The translations under genes were made by a program, and so were the position numbers. A DNA stretch of 64,000 bases, taken from a gamma proteobacterium symbiont of Ctena orbiculata. Lineage in GTDB: Bacteria > Pseudomonadota > Gammaproteobacteria > Chromatiales > Chromatiaceae. The DNA is taken from NCBI GenBank assembly GCA_003058495.1, contig QBVC01000025.1:62001-126000 (forward strand). The letters run 5' to 3'. Under the pieces are notes generated by a model. That model saw only the letters and a list, made by a program, of their open reading frames with translations, did no database searches and was not told the DNA's origin. Each line of letters starts with the position of its first letter. The stretch's first letter is position 1. This document shows, piece after piece, positions 8,008 to 14,494 of the stretch.

Positions 8008-9729
8008 ATGAGTAACAGAATCGTCGTTGACCCGATCACCAGAATCGAGGGCCATCTGCGTATCGAGGCCCAGATGGATGGTGATCAGATAGCCAGCGCT
8101 TATTCATCGGGCACCATGGTTCGCGGCATCGAGATCATCCTCAAGGGCCGGGATCCCCGGGATGCCTGGGCATTCGCGCAGCGTATCTGCGGCGTCTGCA
8201 CCCTGGTGCATGGTCTCAGTTCGGTACGCGCGGTGGAAGATGCCCTCAACTATCCGATACCGCCGAATGCGCAGCTGATCCGCAATCTCATGATCGGCGC
8301 CCAGTACATCCACGATCATGTCATGCACTTCTACCATCTGCATGCCCTCGACTGGGTGGACGTGGTCTCCGCGCTCTCTGCCGATCCGGGGGAGACCGCG
8401 GCGCTGGCCCAGTCGATCAGCAACTGGCCGAAGGCCTCGCCGGGCTATTTCGCGGATGTAAAAAAGCGGCTCAAGGGTTTTGTCGATGCCGGGCAGCTGG
8501 GTATTTTCGCCAAGGCCTATTGGGGACACGAGGTCTACAAGCTGCCGCCGGCGGCGAACCTGATGGCGGTGGCCCACTATCTCGAGGCCCTGGAGTGGCA
8601 GCGTGACGTGGTCAAACTGCACGCCATCTTCGGCGGCAAGAATCCCCACCCCAACTTTCTCGTCGGCGGCGTGGCCTCGGCCATCGACCTCAACTCCGAC
8701 TCGGCCATCAACAGCAAGAAACTCTCCCAGGTGCAGAACGTCATCACCAAGATGCGGGAGTTTACCGACCAGGTCTACGTGCCGGATACCCTTGCGGTGG
8801 CCAGCTTTTATAAGGACTGGGGCGAGCGTGGAGAGGGCTTGGGCAATTTCCTCTGCTACGGCGACCTGCCGGCCACATCGATGGACGATCCGGCCAGCTT
8901 CTTCTTCCCCAGCGGTGTCATCCTCGACAGGGACATCTCCACCATCCATCCGCTGGACATGAACAACGCGGATGAGATCCAGGAGCAGATCGCCCATTCA
9001 TGGTACGACTACAGCAAGGGCAAGGATCAGGGGCTGCACCCCTACGAGGGTGAAACCACGCTCAACTACACCGGCCCGGAACCCCCCTTCGAGCATCTGA
9101 ATGTTGATGAGTCCTACTCCTGGCTGAAGGCGCCCAGGTGGAAAGGCAAGGCGGTCGAGGTCGGACCCTTGGCGCGGGTCCTGATGCTCTATGCCAAAGG
9201 GCATGATCAGACACGAGAGCTGGTCAACATGACCTTGAGCAAGCTGGAACTGCCGACCCGTGCGCTCTTCTCGACCCTGGGCAGAACCGCGGCCAGGACC
9301 CTGGAGACCAAGATCCTGGCGGATGCGATGCAGGGCTGGTACGACCAGCTGATCGCCAATATCAAGGCAGGGGATACCAAGACCTTCAACGACGCACTTT
9401 GGGATCCCTCAACCTGGCCGAGGCAGTGCCAGGGCGTGGGTTTCATGGAGGCGCCCCGAGGCGCCTTGGGACACTGGATCGTCATCGAGGATGGCAAGAT
9501 CGCCAACTATCAGGCAGTGGTGCCGAGCACCTGGAACGCCGGGCCTCGGGACAGCGCCGGACAGGCCGGCGCCTACGAGGCCGCGCTGCAGGATAATCAC
9601 CAGCTGGCCGATGTCAAGCAGCCGGTGGAGATCCTGCGGACCATACACAGCTTCGATCCCTGTATCGCCTGTGCGGTCCATCTTTCGGATAAAGATGGTG
9701 AGGAGATGTTGCAGTTGAAAGTGAAATAG
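8008..9729 (+). CDS. hynL: NiFe hydrogenase large subunit HynL
   Basis: Catalytic subunit for H2 oxidation or production. The L1 motif RICGVCT supplies Cys61 and Cys64; the L2 motif DPCIACAVH supplies Cys552 and Cys555, completing the NiFe site. Fifteen residues follow His558 and should be removed by the maturation protease encoded at 3869. The 573-residue length is normal for group 1 enzymes. It lies 37 bases after isp2 and is followed by a terminator, closing the operon. Confidence 0.97.
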   Translation: MSNRIVVDPITRIEGHLRIEAQMDGDQIASAYSSGTMVRGIEIILKGRDPRDAWAFAQRICGVCTLVHGLSSVRAVEDALNYPIPPNAQLIRNLMIGAQYIHDHVMHFYHLHALDWVDVVSALSADPGETAALAQSISNWPKASPGYFADVKKRLKGFVDAGQLGIFAKAYWGHEVYKLPPAANLMAVAHYLEALEWQRDVVKLHAIFGGKNPHPNFLVGGVASAIDLNSDSAINSKKLSQVQNVITKMREFTDQVYVPDTLAVASFYKDWGERGEGLGNFLCYGDLPATSMDDPASFFFPSGVILDRDISTIHPLDMNNADEIQEQIAHSWYDYSKGKDQGLHPYEGETTLNYTGPEPPFEHLNVDESYSWLKAPRWKGKAVEVGPLARVLMLYAKGHDQTRELVNMTLSKLELPTRALFSTLGRTAARTLETKILADAMQGWYDQLIANIKAGDTKTFNDALWDPSTWPRQCQGVGFMEAPRGALGHWIVIEDGKIANYQAVVPSTWNAGPRDSAGQAGAYEAALQDNHQLADVKQPVEILRTIHSFDPCIACAVHLSDKDGEEMLQLKVK

Positions 9730-9759
9730 AGTCTCAACTTTCACACTGCAAGTTTATGC

Positions 9760-9793
9760 GCCTCTGCCCGTTGTATAGGCAGGGGCTTTTTTA
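9760..9793 (+). terminator. Intrinsic terminator of the hynS-isp1-isp2-hynL operon
   Basis: GCCTCTGCC at 9760-9768 pairs with GGCAGGGGC at 9778-9786 (one G-T pair), loop of nine bases, followed by a run of six T. It lies 30 bases after the hynL stop. Confidence 0.85.
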
Positions 9794-9812
9794 TGCTTAT
9801 TCGAAGCACTTT

Positions 9813-9861
9813 GGATTCAAGCCGCAAATGCACGCGAATCACCGCGAATGCACGCCAATGG
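9813..9861 (+). repeat. Dispersed repeat family A, copy 2
   Basis: Begins GATTCAAGCCGCAAATGCAC and continues with CGCGAATCACCGCGAATGCA-type units, so it is itself a short internal tandem of about 12-14 bases. Nearly the same core occurs inverted at 2271-2320 and again at 24853-24893. Confidence 0.75.
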
Positions 9862-9935
9862 TATAAGCATATAAACACCCTGGATCCCATGGCCCTGGGT
9901 GGGAATCCATTCTTGGCCCTTTTGTATTCTTGGCG

Positions 9936-9969
9936 TCTGCATTCCCACGCTGCAGCGCAGGAACGATAG
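9936..9969 (-). repeat. Dispersed repeat family B, copy 1
   Basis: Read leftward it is ATCGTTCC-x-GCGCTGCAGCGTGGGAATGCAG-like, an imperfect hairpin of the type ATCGTTCCCACGCT..GCGTGGGAA. Other copies are at 10078-10112 and 25728-25758. Confidence 0.7.
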
Positions 9970-10077
9970 AAAAATAACGAGGAAGTGACACCTCTACCGT
10001 CGGATTCTTTAGCTAAGTAAGCCCCTGGACCCCATCACATACTGTGGTAATTCACGCTTTCCTGATGCCTCAATGAT

Positions 10078-10112
10078 GTCTGCATTCCTACACACGAGCA
10101 TGGGAACGATAG
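10078..10112 (-). repeat. Dispersed repeat family B, copy 2 (degenerate)
   Basis: It shares TCTGCATTCC at one end and GGGAACGATAGA at the other with the copy at 9936-9969, with a changed centre. Confidence 0.6.
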
Positions 10113-10123
10113 AAGCAAGACAT

Positions 10124-10163
10124 AATTCGCGAATATTTGCGCTTATTCGCGTTCATTTGCGGA
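10124..10163 (-). repeat. Dispersed repeat family A, copy 3 (diverged)
   Basis: Read leftward it has GTCCGCAAATGAACGCGAAT followed by AAGCGCAAATATTCGCG, the same unit type as the other family A copies but more diverged. Confidence 0.6.
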
Positions 10164-10261
10164 CTTCTTATAAACAGGTCTGGATTGATTCGGCAATTTT
10201 CAGCTTGATTTCATCTCCCTCTGCCATTCTCTCTCTCAACCCAACCGGTTTGAGAGAGACG

Positions 10262-10825
10262 ATGAATCAGCGAAATGAAATCAAGGTATGGGACCCCCTG
10301 GTCAGGCTGTTTCACTGGAGCCTGGTGGGGGCCTTCACGGTTGCCTGGCTGACCGAGGATGAGTGGATGGTCCTGCATGCCTATGCGGGTTATGTAGTGG
10401 GCTTTTTGCTGCTGTTTCGCCTGATATGGGGACTGCTGGGCACCCGCTATGCCCGTTTCAGTGACTTTGTGCGATCACCGGCCAGGGTTGTCGGCTATCT
10501 GCTCGAACTGATCAGGCTGCGCGCCGAACGCACTATCGGACACAATCCCGCCGGCGGCGCAATGATCGTCGCACTGCTGACAGCGCTGCTGATTACCACC
10601 CTCACCGGTTTGTTGGCCTATGGCGCAACGGGTGCCGGACCCCTGGCTGAACTGCTCTTTTCCCATTCGGCATACGGCAGTGAACTGTTTGAGGAGCTTC
10701 ACGAGTTGTTTGCCAATTTCACGCTTTTTCTCGTGCTGTTGCATCTGCTGGGGGTGGCTTTCGGTTCCCTGCTTCATGGAGAGAACCTGGTGCGAGCAAT
10801 GATCACGGGCAACAAAAGGGTTTGA
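10262..10825 (+). CDS. Cytochrome b561-family membrane protein
   Basis: 188 residues from ATG 10262, which follows a GAGAGA stretch. Four transmembrane helices carry the His ligands expected for two b hemes: RLFHW (about residue 17), VLHAY, EELHELF and LLHLLG. This matches the b-type cytochrome family PF01292 that also serves NiFe hydrogenases. Here the next two genes encode SHP-type and diheme cytochromes c, the known cyt b-SHP-DHC grouping, so it most likely moves electrons between quinol and those periplasmic cytochromes rather than serving HynSL. A longer upstream open frame exists but lacks support. Confidence 0.88.
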   Translation: MNQRNEIKVWDPLVRLFHWSLVGAFTVAWLTEDEWMVLHAYAGYVVGFLLLFRLIWGLLGTRYARFSDFVRSPARVVGYLLELIRLRAERTIGHNPAGGAMIVALLTALLITTLTGLLAYGATGAGPLAELLFSHSAYGSELFEELHELFANFTLFLVLLHLLGVAFGSLLHGENLVRAMITGNKRV

Positions 10826-10844
10826 TTGTCCAGGAGTAGATTTG

Positions 10845-11243
10845 ATGAAGATGAGATATCTGGTTTTTTCCACCCTAACAACCGTTGCCGGCTCGCTGCA
10901 GGCGAACAGTCTGGAGAGCATTCTCACGACCTATGAAGCCAATGGCGCTGGCCCTTTCTCGGTGCAACAGGGAAGCGAGCAGTGGCAGCGTGTCTTTACC
11001 CATACCGGCAAGGGAAAATCGAGATCCTGCGGTGACTGCCATGGTCAGGACCTGAAAAAGCCCGGCCGCCATGCAAAGACCGGCAAGCGGATCGAGCCGA
11101 TGGCGCCATCGGTCAATCCAAAACGCCTGACGGATGCGAAAAAGATCGAGAAATGGTTCAAGCGTAATTGTAAATGGACCTGGGGACGGACATGCACGGA
11201 TCAGGAGAAGGGTGATCTCCTGCGTTATCTGCAGCAACAATGA
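10845..11243 (+). CDS. SHP-type monoheme cytochrome c (DUF1924)
   Basis: 132 residues starting at ATG 10845 with CAGGAG upstream. A signal peptide (about residues 1-20, ending QAN) is followed by one heme site CGDCH. The blocks PMAPSVNPKR, EKWFKRNCKWTWGR and the second Cys pair are hallmarks of DUF1924, the family of sphaeroides heme protein. In that protein an Asn is the labile axial ligand and O2 or NO can bind; the Asn of SVNP is the candidate here by position, which I have not checked by alignment. Periplasmic; paired with the diheme cytochrome next door. Confidence 0.88.
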   Translation: MKMRYLVFSTLTTVAGSLQANSLESILTTYEANGAGPFSVQQGSEQWQRVFTHTGKGKSRSCGDCHGQDLKKPGRHAKTGKRIEPMAPSVNPKRLTDAKKIEKWFKRNCKWTWGRTCTDQEKGDLLRYLQQQ

Positions 11244-11257
11244 GGAGGCTACGAGTC

Positions 11258-11833
11258 ATGAATATTGGTTCTTATCGAATGCTCACACTGCTGTTTCTTG
11301 TCTTGCTTGTCGCCGCCGGCGGCGCGCTGGCCGATCGTGATGACGATTGGGGGGAACACTTTTTCTCGCGCTGGTTTAAAGAGGATATTAAGCTCAATAA
11401 CGGTCAGCACAGCCAGCTCTACCAGGAAGAGTGCGGCAGTTGCCACTTTCCCTTTCAACCCGGTTTTTTACCGGCCGAGTCCTGGCGCGGGATGATGGCG
11501 AACCTGGATGACCATTTTGGTGAAAATGCCGAGTTGGCTGATGAGGAGAGGAACCGGCTGCTGAGCTACCTGACGTCGAACTCGGCGGATACAATTGATG
11601 GGGAGATAGCGAACAAGGTAATGTGGTCGCTGCGCTACGCGGCTTCCCCGAAGCGGATTACGGAGACGGCCTTTTTTCGCCATGAGCATGATGAAATTTC
11701 ACCGCGATTGATGCAGCGAATAAAGGATAAGGTATCATTCAGCAACTGCGACGGCTGCCATACCCGGGCGCTACAGGGGTCCTATGACGAGCATGAAATC
11801 CATATCCCCGGTGTGGGCCGATGGGATGATTGA
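11258..11833 (+). CDS. Diheme cytochrome c (DHC family)
   Basis: 191 residues from ATG 11258, chosen because GAGGAGG (11242-11248) is well placed; the ATG at 11240 would have no binding site. A signal peptide ending ALA is followed by heme motif CGSCH with PFQPGFLP and, near the C-terminus, a second motif CDGCH. These are the DHC family landmarks; DHC is the electron partner of SHP. Short spacing to the SHP gene indicates one operon. Confidence 0.9.
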   Translation: MNIGSYRMLTLLFLVLLVAAGGALADRDDDWGEHFFSRWFKEDIKLNNGQHSQLYQEECGSCHFPFQPGFLPAESWRGMMANLDDHFGENAELADEERNRLLSYLTSNSADTIDGEIANKVMWSLRYAASPKRITETAFFRHEHDEISPRLMQRIKDKVSFSNCDGCHTRALQGSYDEHEIHIPGVGRWDD

Positions 11834-11908
11834 TATGTTTGCGACTGGATCGATAGAATGGATCCATTACTGGGAATCGCCGACTGAACGGTTTTAAAAC
11901 GCTGATAC

Positions 11909-12211
11909 ATGTCAATGCCAAACTTTAAACCAATGCTCATCTCGCTGCTCCTGATCTACACTACGCTGGCGGCGGATGAGGGTTACGAGGAGGCGCGCCG
12001 CCTCAGTGAGTCCGGCGATATTCTGCCCCTCGAGGAGCTGTTGCCGGCGATCCGGAAGGCGCAACCGGGAAGGATCCTCGAGCTGGAACTGGAGCGCAAG
12101 CGGGGGCGCTATCTTTACGAGGTGGAGCTTCTCGATGAGCAGGGTGCGGTTTGGGAATTCAAGATCGATGCGCTAACAGGAGAGATTCTGCAGCGTGAAC
12201 TGGAGGATTGA
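11909..12211 (+). CDS. PepSY-domain small periplasmic protein
   Basis: 100 residues with an N-terminal signal-like hydrophobic segment (about 9-22). The rest, including LPLEELLPAIRKAQPG, YEVELLDEQG and FKIDALTGEIL, is one PepSY domain. Small PepSY proteins often precede OmpR/kinase pairs in cytochrome operons; this one ends 3 bases before the response regulator. The ligand is unknown. Confidence 0.82.
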   Translation: MSMPNFKPMLISLLLIYTTLAADEGYEEARRLSESGDILPLEELLPAIRKAQPGRILELELERKRGRYLYEVELLDEQGAVWEFKIDALTGEILQRELED

Positions 12212-12214
12212 GCG

Positions 12215-12883
12215 TTGCGCTTACTGCTGGTTGAAGACGACGACCTGCTTGCAACTTCGATAAAGCAGGATCTGGAACAGCAGGGATTTGCCGTCGATCA
12301 TGCCCGGGAAGGGGTGGAAGCGGAGTTCATGGGCGATAATATGACCTATGATCTGGTAGTCCTCGATCTGGGACTGCCCAATCGACCCGGCCTCGAGGTG
12401 TTGAAGAACTGGCGCGCCAGGGAGAACCATACGCCGGTCATCATACTCACCGCGCGGGACGCCTGGCATGAAAGGGTGGAAGGCTTCAAGGCCGGCGCGG
12501 ATGACTACCTGGGCAAGCCGTTTCATATTGAAGAGCTGGTGGTTCGCCTGCAGGCCTTGATACGACGCAGTCACGAGCTTGTCGGCACCAGCCTCAAGTC
12601 CGGCGGCCTGGAACTCGACGAGGAGAGACAACAGGTGATACTACCGGATCGGCAACGCCTCGAACTGACCGGCACCGAGTTCCGTCTGTTGCGTTGTTTT
12701 ATCCTCAACAGGGGCAAGATACTCTCCAAGACCCGTTTGACGGAGCATGTCTATGAACAGGACTTCGACCGGGACAGCAATCTGATCGAGGTCTATATCC
12801 GGCGTTTGCGCGACAAGCTGGGCAGGCAGGTGATCGAAACCCGCCGTGGACAGGGTTATATCTATGTCGGTGTTGAACCCTAA
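12215..12883 (+). CDS. OmpR-family response regulator
   Basis: 222 residues: receiver domain (1-115) with VEDDD, phospho-acceptor Asp51 in VVLDLGLP and KPF near 108, then a winged-helix DNA-binding domain (about 125-220). Start is TTG at 12215, directly after the PepSY stop. It resembles the QseB/PmrA branch. With the kinase that overlaps it, it probably controls the upstream cytochrome genes, as in other SHP loci. Confidence 0.9.
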   Translation: MRLLLVEDDDLLATSIKQDLEQQGFAVDHAREGVEAEFMGDNMTYDLVVLDLGLPNRPGLEVLKNWRARENHTPVIILTARDAWHERVEGFKAGADDYLGKPFHIEELVVRLQALIRRSHELVGTSLKSGGLELDEERQQVILPDRQRLELTGTEFRLLRCFILNRGKILSKTRLTEHVYEQDFDRDSNLIEVYIRRLRDKLGRQVIETRRGQGYIYVGVEP

Positions 12884-14204
12884 CTCACTCGAAACGCGAT
12901 TGCACCTTGGCTTGGCGTTCACCCTCATCCTGCTGATGGGGCTGTTGTGGCTGTTCGGTGCAAAATCGATAGAGACGCTCACCGAAGATTTCATCGCCTC
13001 CAGGCTGGAGCATGACGCGGAGGCCCTGCTGGCCGCGATTGCCTTCAAGCAGCAGGGTGTCAAGGTCAGGCCCGCTCGCGTCAACCAGATCTATCTGCGG
13101 CCCTATTCGGGTCACTACTATGTGGTTCGCCAGCAGAACGGCGCCGAGGTCACCTCGCGCTCGGTCTGGGATTTCAAACTTCAGATTCCCCGGATGAAGG
13201 TTGGAGAGAGCAGGCGCCTCCATATGCTTGGGCCTGAGCAGCAGCAGCTGCTGGTCTACGTCTCCGGATTCAGGAAACAGGGACAGGAGCTGACGCTGGC
13301 GGTGGCCGAGGATCTGCTGCCGATCAAACGGCAGCGGGATCTGTTTCTACGCAACTTCGCCCTCTTGGCCCTGCTGGGTTTGATGGTTCTGCTACTGCTA
13401 CAGGGGATGGTTGTAAGACAGGCGTTTCGCCGCCTGGAGCCCCTGCGCGAGGAGATCAAAAGCCTGGCTGGCGGTGAAGAGAAAATGCTGAGTGAGGCGG
13501 TTCCGGAAGAGATGTCTCCGCTGGTGAAGGAGATCAATCATCTGCTGCTGTTGCTCTCGAGGCGCAACCGTCGATCGCGCAACGCCCTGGGTAATCTCGC
13601 CCACGCCCTGAAGGGTCCGATGAACCTGCTGACACACTACTTTGACAAATCATCGAACAGCGACGGCAGGATGGATGACACCCTGGCCGGTCAACAGGTC
13701 GAGCGGGTGAGACTGTTGATCGACAGGGAGCTCAAGCGCGCCCGTCTCGCGGGCAGCGGGAGCACGGGTCAAAGATTTGATCCGCAGCGCGACCTTCAGG
13801 ATCTGCTGGATGTCCTGAAGCAGATCTACCGGGAGAAGCGGTTGACGATAGAGGCGGTGACGGCAGCGGATCAACCCCCGTTCGGTGACCGGGAGGATAT
13901 CCTTGAACTGTTGGGCAACCTGCTCGACAACGCCTGTAAATGGGCGAAGGGGAGGGTGAGGTGCACACTTTCCGGGGAGCAGCAGCTGAAGATCGTCGTC
14001 GAGGACGATGGAGAGGGCCTGGTGGATGAGGAGGTCGCGAGAATGACCATGCGCGGCAGCCGCCTGGATGAAGATATGGAGGGGCAGGGGCTTGGCTTGG
14101 CGATAGTCTCTGATGTGGTCACTCTCTATGAGGGCGAGTTGGAGTTTGATCGTTCCCCACAGTTGCAAGGGCTTCGCGTCAGCGTGGTTTTGAACCGCTT
14201 GTAG
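12864..14204 (+). CDS. Membrane histidine kinase paired with the OmpR regulator
   Basis: 446 residues from ATG 12864, overlapping the regulator by 20 bases. Two transmembrane helices (about 17-35 and 165-188) flank a 130-residue periplasmic sensor. The H-box is NLAHALKGP (His near 244), the N-box ELLGNLLDNACKW, and G-boxes DDGEGL and GQGLGLAIV. The LKGP form instead of LRTP is typical of the PhoQ/QseC-like group. Signal unknown; redox or heme-ligand gases are plausible from context. Confidence 0.9.
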   Translation: MSVLNPNSLETRLHLGLAFTLILLMGLLWLFGAKSIETLTEDFIASRLEHDAEALLAAIAFKQQGVKVRPARVNQIYLRPYSGHYYVVRQQNGAEVTSRSVWDFKLQIPRMKVGESRRLHMLGPEQQQLLVYVSGFRKQGQELTLAVAEDLLPIKRQRDLFLRNFALLALLGLMVLLLLQGMVVRQAFRRLEPLREEIKSLAGGEEKMLSEAVPEEMSPLVKEINHLLLLLSRRNRRSRNALGNLAHALKGPMNLLTHYFDKSSNSDGRMDDTLAGQQVERVRLLIDRELKRARLAGSGSTGQRFDPQRDLQDLLDVLKQIYREKRLTIEAVTAADQPPFGDREDILELLGNLLDNACKWAKGRVRCTLSGEQQLKIVVEDDGEGLVDEEVARMTMRGSRLDEDMEGQGLGLAIVSDVVTLYEGELEFDRSPQLQGLRVSVVLNRL

Positions 14205-14282
14205 CCGGCTATCGGGCAGCGCCCTGTTTTATCGAAACTGGCATATACTGAGGGTTATCTTTGTTCGATAAGGACAGCGAGT

Positions 14283-14483
14283 ATGAACCGATCAACCCAA
14301 ACACGACAAAGGCTTGCCGGTGCGACACTGCTCGGATTACTGCTTTTCTTTTCGCCTGTACTCACCCTGTTTGACAAGGCCACCGAGTGGGCCGGCATAC
14401 CCGTCAGCTATCTCTACCTGTTTGGCATCTGGCTGGCCCTGATTCTGTTGGCGGCATGGACGGTCGAGGGTAGACAGCACTAG
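14283..14483 (+). CDS. Small membrane protein, solute:sodium symporter small-subunit-like
   Basis: 66 residues with two transmembrane helices (14-30 and 42-60). The FFSPVLTLFD and PVSYLYLFGIW blocks resemble the small subunits (DUF4212/DUF3311 type) that accompany solute:sodium symporters. The next gene, 11 bases on, encodes a symporter-like sensor kinase, supporting a paired role. Confidence 0.7.
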   Translation: MNRSTQTRQRLAGATLLGLLLFFSPVLTLFDKATEWAGIPVSYLYLFGIWLALILLAAWTVEGRQH

Positions 14484-14494
14484 CGGTTGGCGGC

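Larger units (their letters stand above)
9794..10261. other. Repeat-rich intergenic region between hynL and the cytochrome operon
   Basis: The 468 bases after the terminator contain no gene that I can support. They hold two copies each of repeat families A and B, given separately. The promoter of the cytochrome b operon must lie in the last 100 bases; no clear -35/-10 pair stands out. Confidence 0.6.

Noticed and set aside
9794..10261. Repeats considered as a CRISPR array
   Set aside because: Copies are imperfect and irregularly spaced, there are no unique equal-length spacers, and no cas gene is in the window.
10262..10825. Cytochrome b as the hydrogenase HupC subunit
   Set aside because: A terminator and over 450 bases of repeats separate it from hynL, Isp1 already fills that role, and the SHP and DHC genes follow it directly.
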